Source: JAIEPT01 sp038217425 (lineage in GTDB: Bacteria > Planctomycetota > Planctomycetia > Gemmatales > Gemmataceae). From it: 25,726 bases of DNA. The stretch is taken from positions 1 to 25,726 of the forward strand of contig JBBQPM010000095.1 in NCBI GenBank assembly GCA_038217425.1. Reading direction: 5' to 3'. This document shows positions 1 through 7,204 of this stretch, piece by piece (the stretch's first letter is position 1; the number at the start of each line of letters is the position of its first letter). The position numbers and the translations under genes were made by a program. The notes beneath the pieces are model-generated. The model made no database searches. It was given only the letters and a program-made list of their open reading frames with translations, and had not been told where the DNA came from.

Positions 1-219
1 GGGTGCCGGCCACTCGCCCGGCCATTGGGCTCGCGGGGTCGCTTACGCGCTTGTATTACCCTCTGGGTATGGTGTCCCCCTGGCTATTACGCGACCTGGC
101 TCGCCAGAATCCATTGGCGCACCCAACATGGGAAAGGCGTGCCGATTATTCGGCTTTTTTCGAACCTCCGCTTGCGGCATAGTGCGGCAAACCCGCTTCC
201 GCAAGCGAAAGGAATCGCG
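1..219. other. Left-edge noncoding region with dispersed-repeat fragment
   Basis: No convincing gene is seen here, although the reading frame of the next gene happens to stay open through it. Positions 87-105 match 14382-14400 in inverted orientation at 18 of 19 bases (GGCGAGCCAGGTCG core), which suggests a fragment of a dispersed intergenic repeat. Positions 28-50 look like a weak inverted partner of 87-105. No clear promoter for the following gene was found. Confidence 0.35.
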
Positions 220-951
220 ATGGCCAGCTTTCCCGTGCATCTCTCCACCAGCACCACCCTCGGCGTTCTCTACGGCATCGGCGGACTCTACTCCGCGCAG
301 ACGCTCGACTGGAGTCAAGCCGTTCTGGCAGCGGGACTTACCGCCGTCGGCGGCATCATTCCCGACCTCGACAGCGACAGTGGCAAACCCGTCCGCGAAA
401 TGTCCAGCCTCGCCGGCGCGTTCGTCCCCTTGCTCATGATCCCCAGGCTGCAGGCCTGGTTTCCGGTCGGTCAAGAGGAGAAAATCGTCATCATCGCGGC
501 AGGCTTCTATCTGTTTTGCCGATTCATCCTCGCGGAACTCTTCAACCGCTACACCATTCATCGCGGCATGTTCCACAGCATCCCCGCCATGCTCATCTGC
601 GGCTTCGCCATCTTCCATCTGTACGACGATCGCACCAGCTGGCTGCGCTACTACATGGCCCTGGGCATGATGATCGGCTTTCTGTCGCACCTCGTCCTGG
701 ACGAAATTTACGCCGTCGATTTTCACGGCGTCATCCCGAAACTGAATCACATGGCGGGAAGCGCGCTCAAACTCTTCTCGAAATCGTGGGGGGCGAATGT
801 GGTCTGCTATTCGATCTGCGTCGGCCTGGGGTATCTTTACTGGATCGACAGCCACCACGTCCCCACGCCGTTCGTGAAGGAACAGATGGGGGGCGGACAA
901 ACGATCCGCGTCGGGCCGACGCAATTCGTGCTTCCCAAGATCAATCGATAA
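220..951 (+). CDS. YdjM/DUF457-like membrane-bound metal-dependent hydrolase family protein
   Basis: A 243-residue multi-pass membrane protein. It has the pattern of the YdjM (DUF457) family, described as membrane-bound putative metal-dependent hydrolases: an early His (H7), PDLDSDSG at 48-55, IHRGMFHS at 113-120 and GFLSHLVLD at 153-161. These conserved Asp and His residues are the likely metal ligands. Hydrophobic segments lie around 14-45, 64-76, 88-108, 120-134, 145-162 and 185-200. The substrate is unknown. I chose the ATG at 220 because AAAGGA lies just upstream and family-like sequence starts there; the open frame back to 25 reads like noncoding DNA. The last 11 bases overlap the end of the opposite-strand gene. 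Confidence 0.72.
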   Translation: MASFPVHLSTSTTLGVLYGIGGLYSAQTLDWSQAVLAAGLTAVGGIIPDLDSDSGKPVREMSSLAGAFVPLLMIPRLQAWFPVGQEEKIVIIAAGFYLFCRFILAELFNRYTIHRGMFHSIPAMLICGFAIFHLYDDRTSWLRYYMALGMMIGFLSHLVLDEIYAVDFHGVIPKLNHMAGSALKLFSKSWGANVVCYSICVGLGYLYWIDSHHVPTPFVKEQMGGGQTIRVGPTQFVLPKINR

Positions 952-1585
952 CCGTGACGATGGGCTGCGTGCTGCGGTCGGCGAAGCTGGTTTTCGCTTG
1001 CCGTACGAGCCAGTCGAAGACTTTGCGTTCGGAGACGGGGCGTCCGATCGCGGTGATTTCCCACTGTTCCCAGGGCTGTATCGCCCGCGGGGAATTGACG
1101 AAGGTCCGCTGCGCGACCATTTTTCCGGTCTTGGCTTCGATGACGTAAATCTCGCATTCCCAGCGAAAGCGACGCAGGGGGGGCGCTTTTCCGCCGTAGG
1201 ATTGAATCTCCAATTGCTGCTTCGTTTGGCCGCCGACGAGCACGACGAAAGCGGTCTCTTCGACCGTGGTGGCGAGCCAATCGTCGTTGAGGCCCTGAGC
1301 GGCGGCTTGCCAGGCGTGCTCTTCCCCCTTGAAGTTGAGGAAGGCGAACTTGTTGGTTTCGCTCTTGGTGTTAAAACCCGCCGCCTTCTCGACCGGTCGG
1401 CGTTTGGCCGCGGGGGCGAGATCCTCCGGAAACCGCGCCGGCTTGGGCTTTGACGTCTCGGCTTTCTTCTCTTCCGTCGATTCATCCGCGGGGGGGCGTT
1501 CGCTCGCCGTGAACATGCCGGTCGACAGGCCCATGGCCACGAAGCCGACGGTCGAACAGACGAAGCAGGCAACGAAGACCTTCAT
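941..1585 (-). CDS. Hypothetical membrane-anchored or secreted protein
   Basis: A 214-residue protein that I do not recognise. It starts with a hydrophobic N-terminal segment (residues 2-24, signal peptide or anchor). A charged Lys/Glu/Pro-rich linker follows (about 30-66), then a compact C-terminal region of about 140 residues containing alternating beta-like stretches (for example TAFVVLVGG and CEIYVIEAKTGKMV). I chose the ATG at 1585 because the hydrophobic segment starts there and GGAG lies about 11 bases upstream; an in-frame ATG at 1642 adds residues that do not look like a signal peptide. Its stop codon lies inside the end of the convergent YdjM-like gene. The likely site of action is the periplasm or the outer face of the inner membrane. 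Confidence 0.6.
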   Translation of the reverse strand: MKVFVACFVCSTVGFVAMGLSTGMFTASERPPADESTEEKKAETSKPKPARFPEDLAPAAKRRPVEKAAGFNTKSETNKFAFLNFKGEEHAWQAAAQGLNDDWLATTVEETAFVVLVGGQTKQQLEIQSYGGKAPPLRRFRWECEIYVIEAKTGKMVAQRTFVNSPRAIQPWEQWEITAIGRPVSERKVFDWLVRQAKTSFADRSTQPIVTVID

Positions 1586-1710
1586 GGGCACGCACTCCGC
1601 TTGGGTGGTGAAATCGTTCTCGCCGGCGCAATCGTAGCTCACAGAACTCCGGCGCGAGCCGAAAATTTTTCGCCGGACGCCTGGGTTTTAGAAAATGAAC
1701 GCCAAAGCAC

Positions 1711-1725
1711 TGGCCAGCCGCTTGC
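1711..1725 (+). promoter_or_regulatory. Possible sigma54 promoter upstream of the PH-domain gene
   Basis: TGGCCAG-N4-TTGC puts GG at 1712-1713 and GC at 1724-1725 with exactly ten bases between, the obligatory sigma54 spacing. It would start transcription near 1737, about 44 bases before the ATG at 1781. A match of this quality is expected about once by chance in a window this size, so this is only a candidate. Confidence 0.2.
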
Positions 1726-1780
1726 CGGACGCGACAATAGGGGGGACGGAATCGCTCCCGACCTCTACGAAAGACGACGT

Positions 1781-2281
1781 ATGACCGCAGCCCTGCTACA
1801 GCCCATCGCCGGTCTCGCTCCACCGGCCCTCAGCGAAGTCCGCATCCGCGAAGTCTATCCGAGCGTGGCGCGCAGCGGCGCCATCGCGTCCCTGGGCCAA
1901 AAGCTCAACAACACGATTATCCTCGCCCCGCTCGGCTGGCTCGTCATGTCCTGGGTCTACTTCAGCAAGCTCCTGCCGTTCTTCATGGTTCGCTACATGC
2001 TGACCAATCGGGCAATCAAGATTCTCAAAGGTTGGAAGGCGACCGTCGCCGGCGAGGTCAAACTTGCCGACATCGACGACGTGATCCTCATCGAGGACTC
2101 CAACAGCACCTTCTTCCGTTCCGGCAATCTCGAAATCAAGTCCGGCGGCAAAACCGTGCTGACCCTGGCGGGCGTCTGCGATCCGGAATCGTTTCGGCAA
2201 ACGATCCTCATCGCCCGCAACGCCTGGGCTCCGGGCCGGGTCAAATCGCTGCCGTTCATTTCCGCGGCCGCGACGAATTAG
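1781..2281 (+). CDS. Bacterial PH-domain (DUF304/YdbS-like) membrane protein
   Basis: A 166-residue protein. A hydrophobic segment (about 45-71) is followed by the typical opening of bacterial PH-like (bPH2, DUF304) domains, RYMLTNRAIKIL, then beta strands with VKLADIDDVILIEDSN and SGGKTVLTLAGVCDPESFRQTI. Such proteins are membrane-associated and mostly of unknown role; domain pairs occur in YdbS/YdbT. Only one PH domain is present. The start at 1781 gives a short N-terminal tail before the membrane segment; the open frame back to 1601 overlaps the 5' end of the opposite gene and is unlikely to be translated. The ribosome site is weak (AAAGACG). It stands alone, about 130 bases before the HD-GYP gene. 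Confidence 0.6.
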   Translation: MTAALLQPIAGLAPPALSEVRIREVYPSVARSGAIASLGQKLNNTIILAPLGWLVMSWVYFSKLLPFFMVRYMLTNRAIKILKGWKATVAGEVKLADIDDVILIEDSNSTFFRSGNLEIKSGGKTVLTLAGVCDPESFRQTILIARNAWAPGRVKSLPFISAAATN

Positions 2282-2409
2282 TTCCAGGTTTCTCTTGCAC
2301 TTTCCCATCGCGCGCGTCAAGATTTGCTTATCCATGTCTTGCTAGCGCGATTGCCCGGACCCTCACCTCGGCCGGGCTCGCTGGAGTTGGGATCGTCAGG
2401 AGTTCTTCC

Positions 2410-3579
2410 ATGAGCTTTGCCTCCTTCCCCGCCTATAGCGTACCGGTTACCGCAGCCACTCCCTGGACCAATCCCGATTCGGCGCCGTCCGTCCTCATCA
2501 CCGACGACGAACCGTCCATTCGCTCGTTCTACCGCATCACCCTCGAAGCCCTGGGCCTGCGTTGCATGGAGGCTTGTAACGGCCAGGAAGCGCTCGAACT
2601 CTACGAAGCCCACGCCCACGATCTGGTGATTCTCGACGTCGACATGCCGCAGCTCAACGGCATCGAAGCGTGCATGCGATTAAGGCACACGCTGGCGCGC
2701 AGCCACGTCAAGATCATCCTCATCTCCGGCCGGCTCGATCCCGATAACCTGGCGACGATGCTCCTCAACGGAGCCGACGATTTCCTCACCAAGCCGCTGA
2801 CCTGGCACCAGCTGCAAGCCCGCGTGCAGTCCTTGCTACGCCTCAAACAAGCCCAGGAACGAAGCGACCACCTGCATCGACGCATGGTCGACATCAACCG
2901 CGACCTGGAAGAACACCTGAAGGACAAGGACGGCGACCTCATCGAAGCGCGCAATGCCCTCGTGCTCGCGCTCGCCAAATTGTGCGAGTGCCGACATCAA
3001 GAGACCGGCGAACATCTCCAGCGTCTGCAATTCTTTTGTCGGCGCCTGGCGCGACAGGCGAAGGGTCGGCTCGAGTTTGAAGACGTCCTGACTGACAACT
3101 TCATCGACATGCTCGCCACCTGCGTGCCGCTGCACGACATCGGCAAGGTCGGTCTGCCCGATCACGTCTTGCTCAAGCCCGGCAAACTCTCGAACGAGGA
3201 ACGACTGCTCATGCAGTCGCACACGCTCCTCGGCGCCGAGACGCTGAAGAGCGTCGCACGGGAACATCGCTTTGCGCTACCGTACCTGGAAATGTCGATC
3301 GACATCACGCGTCATCACCACGAACGCTACGACGGAACGGGTTACCCCGACCGCCTGCGCGGCGACTCGATCCCGCTGACGGCGCGGTTCGTTTCGATCT
3401 GCGACGTCTACGACGCGCTGCGCTCACGCCGTGTCTACAAGCCCGCGATGCCGCACCCGGCCGTCGTGTCGATGATGGCCGACGAAGGGGGCAAGCAGTT
3501 CGACCCGGCGCTGCTGCAATGCTTCATCGAATGCGCAGACGATTTCGAAAAGATCTACGACGACTGGAAAGATTGTTAG
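2410..3579 (+). CDS. Response regulator with HD-GYP domain (probable cyclic di-GMP phosphodiesterase)
   Basis: A 389-residue two-domain protein. A receiver domain spans about 27-145, with acidic D32/D33, phospho-acceptor D76 (VILDVDMP) and K128 (FLTKP). After a charged, coiled-coil-like linker (about 146-190) comes an HD-GYP domain to the C-terminus. Its hallmarks are present: ETGEHLQRL (198-206), LHDIGK (241-246), HHHERYDGTGYPD (302-314), CDVYDALRSRRVYK (331-344) and KQFDP (362-366). Intact HD and GYP motifs suggest active hydrolysis of cyclic di-GMP, controlled by phosphorylation from a kinase elsewhere. AGGAG at 2398-2402 supports the ATG at 2410; the longer open frame upstream overlaps the PH gene. 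No cognate kinase lies next to it, so its output (motility or surface attachment) cannot be told from context. Confidence 0.9.
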   Translation: MSFASFPAYSVPVTAATPWTNPDSAPSVLITDDEPSIRSFYRITLEALGLRCMEACNGQEALELYEAHAHDLVILDVDMPQLNGIEACMRLRHTLARSHVKIILISGRLDPDNLATMLLNGADDFLTKPLTWHQLQARVQSLLRLKQAQERSDHLHRRMVDINRDLEEHLKDKDGDLIEARNALVLALAKLCECRHQETGEHLQRLQFFCRRLARQAKGRLEFEDVLTDNFIDMLATCVPLHDIGKVGLPDHVLLKPGKLSNEERLLMQSHTLLGAETLKSVAREHRFALPYLEMSIDITRHHHERYDGTGYPDRLRGDSIPLTARFVSICDVYDALRSRRVYKPAMPHPAVVSMMADEGGKQFDPALLQCFIECADDFEKIYDDWKDC

Positions 3580-3810
3580 TGGGTTCCTTTCCATTTGCAC
3601 CTACTTTCCCATCTTGCCGGGCCTCCGGTGCAATCGGTCTTCTTCCTTTCTTCCGCATCCCCTGAAAAATCGACATTGTCGGATTATTGCTCAATTCGCT
3701 ACGACGATTGTCCGATTTAGTACTGCAGAGACCCATGCCCACAGTGACCCAAAACCCCGGCAGAAACGGGCTTCTGCCAATCGCATATTAACGCAGAAAG
3801 TGAGGAGAAG

Positions 3811-4704
3811 GTGCGTCGTAACCTTTTCATCCTTGGCTTCGGTGTCCTCAGCGGCGTCTGGGGAACGGGTTGCCTTCATCAACCGGCGACCGATTATCAA
3901 TCGCTGGTCAACGATCTCAACACCAAGGGAACTCCCGAGCGAGTCCCCTTACAGATGTCTTCCACGAGCAGTGTGCCGTCGGCGCCGACGCCGGCACCGG
4001 CACCGGCGCGGACGCCTGCGAAAATCATCCGCACGAGCAGCACGGAGTTGCCCGCGCCGCCGACTCCGTCCAGGGTCGTTGGCCGTACGAAGGTGCAGCC
4101 GGGTACGATCACCCAGATCGCCACGCAGCTGCCGCATCTGGAAAGCCAGGCTCCCGTGCAACACGCGACCCATACCACGGTCAGCCCCGCGCCGATCCAG
4201 GTGGTCCCTGACAACAGCGAGAAGGTCAAGGAAAAGATCAGCAGCGGGGCCGTCCTCTGGGATTCCCCGCCGCTGGAAGGCAAGTCGCCCGTGCTCGTGC
4301 CCCAGGCCTTCGACAAAGTTTCAGGCGTGCAGTCGCACGTCGACGGCGTGATCCCCGGACAGGTCTTCCACAAGGCGCAACCGGAACTGGCGATTCCGAA
4401 CTTTGCCGTGCCGGTGACGCAGCAAGTCGTCTCCGCCAAGGACAGCGTCGACTTCGGCCCCTCCAACAAGTTCCAGACCATCGTCGGGCAAGTTTACCAG
4501 TACAAGCACAACTGGCGACTGCGCTACGCCGGCGTCGAATCGGCCGACCCGTACGGCGGCTGCGTCGTCCTCACTGGCGAAGGCCTGGAAAGCCTCAAGG
4601 ACGGCCAAATCGTCCGCGTCAGCGGCTCGATCCTGCCCCCCAGCGATCGAACCAGCCCGCATCGCTACCTGACCACCGATGTTCGTGTCATGATCGAACG
4701 CTAA
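3811..4704 (+). CDS. Hypothetical lipoprotein-like protein with Pro/Ala-rich linker
   Basis: A 297-residue protein with a GTG start. The N-terminus (MRRNLFILGFGVLSGVWGTG, then C21) reads as a signal sequence with a non-canonical lipobox, as is common in planctomycete lipoproteins. Residues about 50-90 are Pro/Ala/Thr-rich and likely disordered (PAPAPARTPAK). A better-structured C-terminal domain (about 217-297) runs from FQTIVGQVYQY to the end and includes DGQIVRVSGSILPP, which has an OB-fold-like feel. Function is unknown; a cell-envelope location is inferred. TGAGGAG at 3801-3807 is a strong ribosome site but sits only three bases before the GTG. The 231 bases before the gene hold only small hairpins (3758-3779) and no clear promoter. 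Confidence 0.6.
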   Translation: MRRNLFILGFGVLSGVWGTGCLHQPATDYQSLVNDLNTKGTPERVPLQMSSTSSVPSAPTPAPAPARTPAKIIRTSSTELPAPPTPSRVVGRTKVQPGTITQIATQLPHLESQAPVQHATHTTVSPAPIQVVPDNSEKVKEKISSGAVLWDSPPLEGKSPVLVPQAFDKVSGVQSHVDGVIPGQVFHKAQPELAIPNFAVPVTQQVVSAKDSVDFGPSNKFQTIVGQVYQYKHNWRLRYAGVESADPYGGCVVLTGEGLESLKDGQIVRVSGSILPPSDRTSPHRYLTTDVRVMIER

Positions 4705-4718
4705 GAACTGTTTCCTGC

Positions 4719-4763
4719 GAAAAAAACCGACCCGCGTGCCCTCTCGCCGAGAGCACGCGGGTC
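4719..4763 (-). terminator. Intrinsic terminator of the gmhA-cupredoxin operon
   Basis: GACCCGCGTGC (4729-4739) pairs perfectly with GCACGCGGGTC (4753-4763), and CTCTC/GAGAG extends the stem inward past a two-base bulge. Read on the minus strand the hairpin is followed by seven T (4726-4720). It lies 18 bases after the stop codon of the cupredoxin-like gene. The plus-strand lipoprotein-like gene may also use the hairpin, but it lacks a good T-run in that direction. Confidence 0.85.
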
Positions 4764-4781
4764 GTCGTCGTTTGCCGAGGT

Positions 4782-5456
4782 TCACGGGTTCGGCAGACTT
4801 TTCCACTCGACCTCGACGCGAACCGATTGACCCGTACGAACCTCCGCCTCGAGTCGCTGCGACAGTCCTGTATCGGGATGTCGAAACACCACGGTTTGCT
4901 TACCGGCTGGAACGTTCGCGATTGCGAACTCCCCCTTTTTATCCGTCACCGCAAACGCAGGGTGCTCGAAAACGAATATCCAGGCCCGCATCCAGCCATG
5001 CAGCGGACACCCCAAGAGGATCGGATGCTTCTGGGCCTTGAAGCGGAAATCGAAGGGCCGATTCGCAGGGGTCGTCACGTTGAAGGTGTTCTCGGGCTTG
5101 GTTGAAAATGCCTGGACGCCGTGGTTTTGCAGATCGTTGTTTTCGAAGCGAATCTCCTGGCCTTCCTGTAGGGCGATCACGCGCGGCAGAAAGATCGAGT
5201 CGCGCTGGTCGATGACGGCGCGCGGCATTCCCTTGAGAAGCGGCGCGGGGGGTATTTCGACGTGGACCGCGACGCCAAGCAGTCCTTTGCTCTCCCCCTG
5301 GACGACTAGATCGCGGTGCAAGATCGTGGCGCCGTCGCCCAACAAGATTTTCTTGGCTGCGGGGACGGCGCCCGTGAAGCGCACGACGCCGACGATCGTC
5401 CCCGTTTCCTGGGCGACTGCGGGGGCGGCGAACAGCAAGAAGCAAACGAATCTCAT
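4782..5456 (-). CDS. Secreted cupredoxin-like (plastocyanin/azurin-type) protein with carboxypeptidase-regulatory-like repeat
   Basis: A 224-residue protein with a short signal peptide (1-15, ending AVA). Residues about 20-80 contain an Ig/carboxypeptidase-regulatory-like region beginning TGTIVGVVRFTG. The centre carries a type-1 copper set: H112 (NHGVQAFS), C150, H153 and M156 in GCPLHGWM, giving Cys-x2-His-x2-Met. The C-terminus has a beta-sandwich segment (KKGEFAIANVPAGKQTVVF, 173-191) typical of related planctomycete secreted proteins. It probably binds one copper ion in the periplasm and carries electrons; the partner is unknown. Its ATG overlaps the gmhA stop codon (ATGA at 5456-5453), so it should be translated by coupling to gmhA. 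Why a sugar isomerase and a copper protein are coupled is not clear. Confidence 0.8.
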   Translation of the reverse strand: MRFVCFLLFAAPAVAQETGTIVGVVRFTGAVPAAKKILLGDGATILHRDLVVQGESKGLLGVAVHVEIPPAPLLKGMPRAVIDQRDSIFLPRVIALQEGQEIRFENNDLQNHGVQAFSTKPENTFNVTTPANRPFDFRFKAQKHPILLGCPLHGWMRAWIFVFEHPAFAVTDKKGEFAIANVPAGKQTVVFRHPDTGLSQRLEAEVRTGQSVRVEVEWKSLPNP

Positions 5457-6043
5457 AGCGAAATCCTCGCGTGCAGGTTGTCGACGATCCAGTGAAACGC
5501 TGTGAGGTGGATCGATTCGACGATGCCCATGTCGTCGAGGGCGACGTGCAGGTTTTGCTGAGCCAAGCTTTTGAGTTTGCCGCCGGTGAAGCCGGTGCAG
5601 CCAAAGGTCACGAGTCCTTTGCGGTTGGCCCATTCGACGGCCTTGAGGATGTTGGGGCTGTTGCCGGAGCCAGAGATGGCGATGAGGAGGTCCCCGGCGG
5701 CCGCGAGGTTTTTCAGTTGCTCGACGAAGACGCGATCAAAGCCTTCGTCGTTGCCCCATGCGAGGATGTAGGGGGTATTGTCGGTGAGGCTGAGGATGCG
5801 GAGTCGTTTTTTGTCGTCGTTGTCGAAGTCTTCGCGGCGCAGCGTGCCCTTGCCAAGATCTTCGCAGAAATGCGAGGCGTTGGACCCGCTGCCGCCGTTA
5901 CCGATGACGAAGACGGTACGTCCCGATTCGTAGCACGCGAAGATGGCGTCGGCGAGTGCATGGACTGGACCGACGTCGAGGCGCTGCAATTCCTCGGCGA
6001 CACGCTGCATGAATTGAGGCGGGGAAAGGCGGGTGCCGAGCAT
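5453..6043 (-). CDS. gmhA: SIS-domain phosphoheptose isomerase (GmhA-like)
   Basis: A 196-residue single SIS-domain protein of the length of GmhA, which converts sedoheptulose 7-phosphate to D-glycero-D-manno-heptose 7-phosphate, the first step of ADP-heptose synthesis for the outer-membrane core glycan or S-layer sugars. Diagnostic pieces are FVIGNGGSGSNASHFCEDL, then NDEGFDRVFVEQL, the phosphosugar loop ISGSGNSPN and a C-terminal ESIHLTAFHWIVDNLH. A DiaA-like regulator is the main alternative, but the NASHFCEDL segment and length fit GmhA better. It is the first gene of a two-gene minus-strand operon with the cupredoxin gene. GGAG lies about 11 bases before the ATG, and TAGAAT (6085-6080) is a possible -10 box. 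Confidence 0.85.
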   Translation of the reverse strand: MLGTRLSPPQFMQRVAEELQRLDVGPVHALADAIFACYESGRTVFVIGNGGSGSNASHFCEDLGKGTLRREDFDNDDKKRLRILSLTDNTPYILAWGNDEGFDRVFVEQLKNLAAAGDLLIAISGSGNSPNILKAVEWANRKGLVTFGCTGFTGGKLKSLAQQNLHVALDDMGIVESIHLTAFHWIVDNLHARISL

Positions 6044-6241
6044 TCGGGGGGTCTCCAGGCGGGAACAGGCGACCGAGACATTCTAGACGATTTAGCGTTT
6101 GCATGCTGAAAGCCCAGCACCGATTTTCGCCTCGATGGAACCGTGTCCCGGATCTCTCCGCCGCGCGTTTGCCACTCCGTGGCTGCGCCTGGAAGGGCGA
6201 CGCCTTATCACGCCGACCGAATTCCCCATTTGATATTCACA

Positions 6242-6270
6242 TTGACGAATCCGTTAAATAGGCTTATCTT
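6242..6270 (+). promoter_or_regulatory. Sigma70-type promoter of the metal-binding lipoprotein gene
   Basis: TTGACG (6242-6247) and TATCTT (6265-6270) are separated by 17 bases, matching the consensus at five and four of six positions. Transcription would start near 6277, giving a leader of about 29 bases. The AT-rich stretch stands out from its GC-rich surroundings. Confidence 0.65.
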
Positions 6271-6294
6271 AATTTACAAATAGGTTCACCTAAC
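6256..6294 (+). promoter_or_regulatory. Two operator-like direct repeats, 22 bp apart, over the -10 box and start site
   Basis: AAATAGG begins at 6256 and again at 6278; aligned over 17 bases the two copies agree at 12 positions. The second contains a perfect inverted repeat, TAGGT-TC-ACCTA (6281-6292). They lie over the -10 box and the presumed start site, where a repressor would block transcription. TAGGT/ACCTA half-sites resemble those used by DtxR-family metal regulators such as MntR and TroR, though the spacing is not that of the classic iron box. The 22-bp phase puts both on the same DNA face. Confidence 0.5.
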
Positions 6295-6305
6295 TTGAGG
6301 CTCCG

Positions 6306-7202
6306 ATGTCAAAGTATCTCTGTCTCGCACTGGCCCTTCTCGTTGGCTGCAAACAAGATACGCCTCCCTCTGGAACCAAGCGGTTGCAGGTGCTTGCCAC
6401 CACGGGCATGGTCGCGGATCTCGTCGACAAAGTGGGGGGCGAGCTCGTCCACGTCACTACGCTGTTTGGCCCAGGCGTCGATCCGCACACGTACAGCCCG
6501 TCGCCGAAGGACGTGCGCAAGCTCTATACGGTCGACGTCGTCTTCTATTCGGGGCTGCATCTGGAAGGCAAAATGACCGAAGCGCTCGAGAACCCCAATC
6601 TCAAGAGCGTCAGCGTCGGCGATCGGCTGCCCAAGGACAAACTCCTCCAGGAGGAAGAGGGCGTCTCCGATCCGCACGTCTGGTTCGACGTTTCGCTCTG
6701 GGCCGAGGGGGCGCTCGTCGTGGCCGAGGGACTCGCGCATCACGACCCGGCGCATGCCGAGGAATATCGCCAGCGCGGCCAGGCCTATCGCAAGGTTCTC
6801 TTGGATCTACATCAAGAAGCGAAGACGAATTTGCAATCGATCCCGGAAAAGAGCCGGGTGCTGATCACTTCGCACGACGCCTTCAGCTACTTCGGCCGGG
6901 CGTATGGCATCGAAGTGCACGGCATCCTGGGCATCACCACCGACGCCGAAGCGAGCATTGCGAACATCAACAAACTCGTCAATCTCATCGTCGAGCGCAA
7001 TATCAAGGCGGTGTTCGTGGAGTCGAGCGTGAACGACCGCACGATGAAGTCGCTTCTGGAAGGCTGCAAGGCGAAGGGGCACGCGGTGACCGTGGGGGGC
7101 ACGCTCTTCTCGGACGCGATGGGGGAACCGGGGACGGACGCGGGGACGTACGTCGGCATGGTTCGGCACAACGTCAAGACGCTCGTGGAGAAACTGAAGT
7201 AG
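6306..7202 (+). CDS. Metal ABC transporter substrate-binding lipoprotein (TroA/MntC/ZnuA family)
   Basis: A 298-residue cluster A-I binding protein for Mn or Zn. The lipobox LLVGC places the lipidated Cys at 15. The expected ligands are all visible: H61 (VDPHTYSPSP), H124 (DPHVWFDV), H190 (SHDAFSYFGRAYG) and D270 (FSDAMGEPG), followed by the family ending GTYVGMVRHNVKTL. There is no His-rich loop between the first two ligands, unlike ZnuA, which favours a TroA/MntC-type protein; the metal cannot be decided from sequence. TTGAGG at 6295-6300 serves the ATG at 6306. No permease or ATPase gene is adjacent, so its membrane partners must be elsewhere. The preceding operator-like repeats suggest repression by a metal-sensing regulator. 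Confidence 0.88.
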   Translation: MSKYLCLALALLVGCKQDTPPSGTKRLQVLATTGMVADLVDKVGGELVHVTTLFGPGVDPHTYSPSPKDVRKLYTVDVVFYSGLHLEGKMTEALENPNLKSVSVGDRLPKDKLLQEEEGVSDPHVWFDVSLWAEGALVVAEGLAHHDPAHAEEYRQRGQAYRKVLLDLHQEAKTNLQSIPEKSRVLITSHDAFSYFGRAYGIEVHGILGITTDAEASIANINKLVNLIVERNIKAVFVESSVNDRTMKSLLEGCKAKGHAVTVGGTLFSDAMGEPGTDAGTYVGMVRHNVKTLVEKLK

Positions 7203-7204
7203 CG

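Noticed and set aside
136..149. 14-base direct match to 18467-18480 (GGCGTGCCGATTAT)
   Set aside because: A match of this length is expected about once by chance in a window of this size, and the flanks do not agree.
43..1572. A 509-codon minus-strand frame over the first 1.5 kb
   Set aside because: It is a shadow of the YdjM-like gene and the anchored protein gene; its translation is rich in Arg, Pro and Ser with no domain pattern, as expected for a wrong frame in GC-rich DNA.
3758..3779. GGCAGAA/TTCTGCC hairpin before the lipoprotein-like gene as a riboswitch or terminator
   Set aside because: The stem is only seven bases, there is no T-run, and no known riboswitch pattern was recognised.
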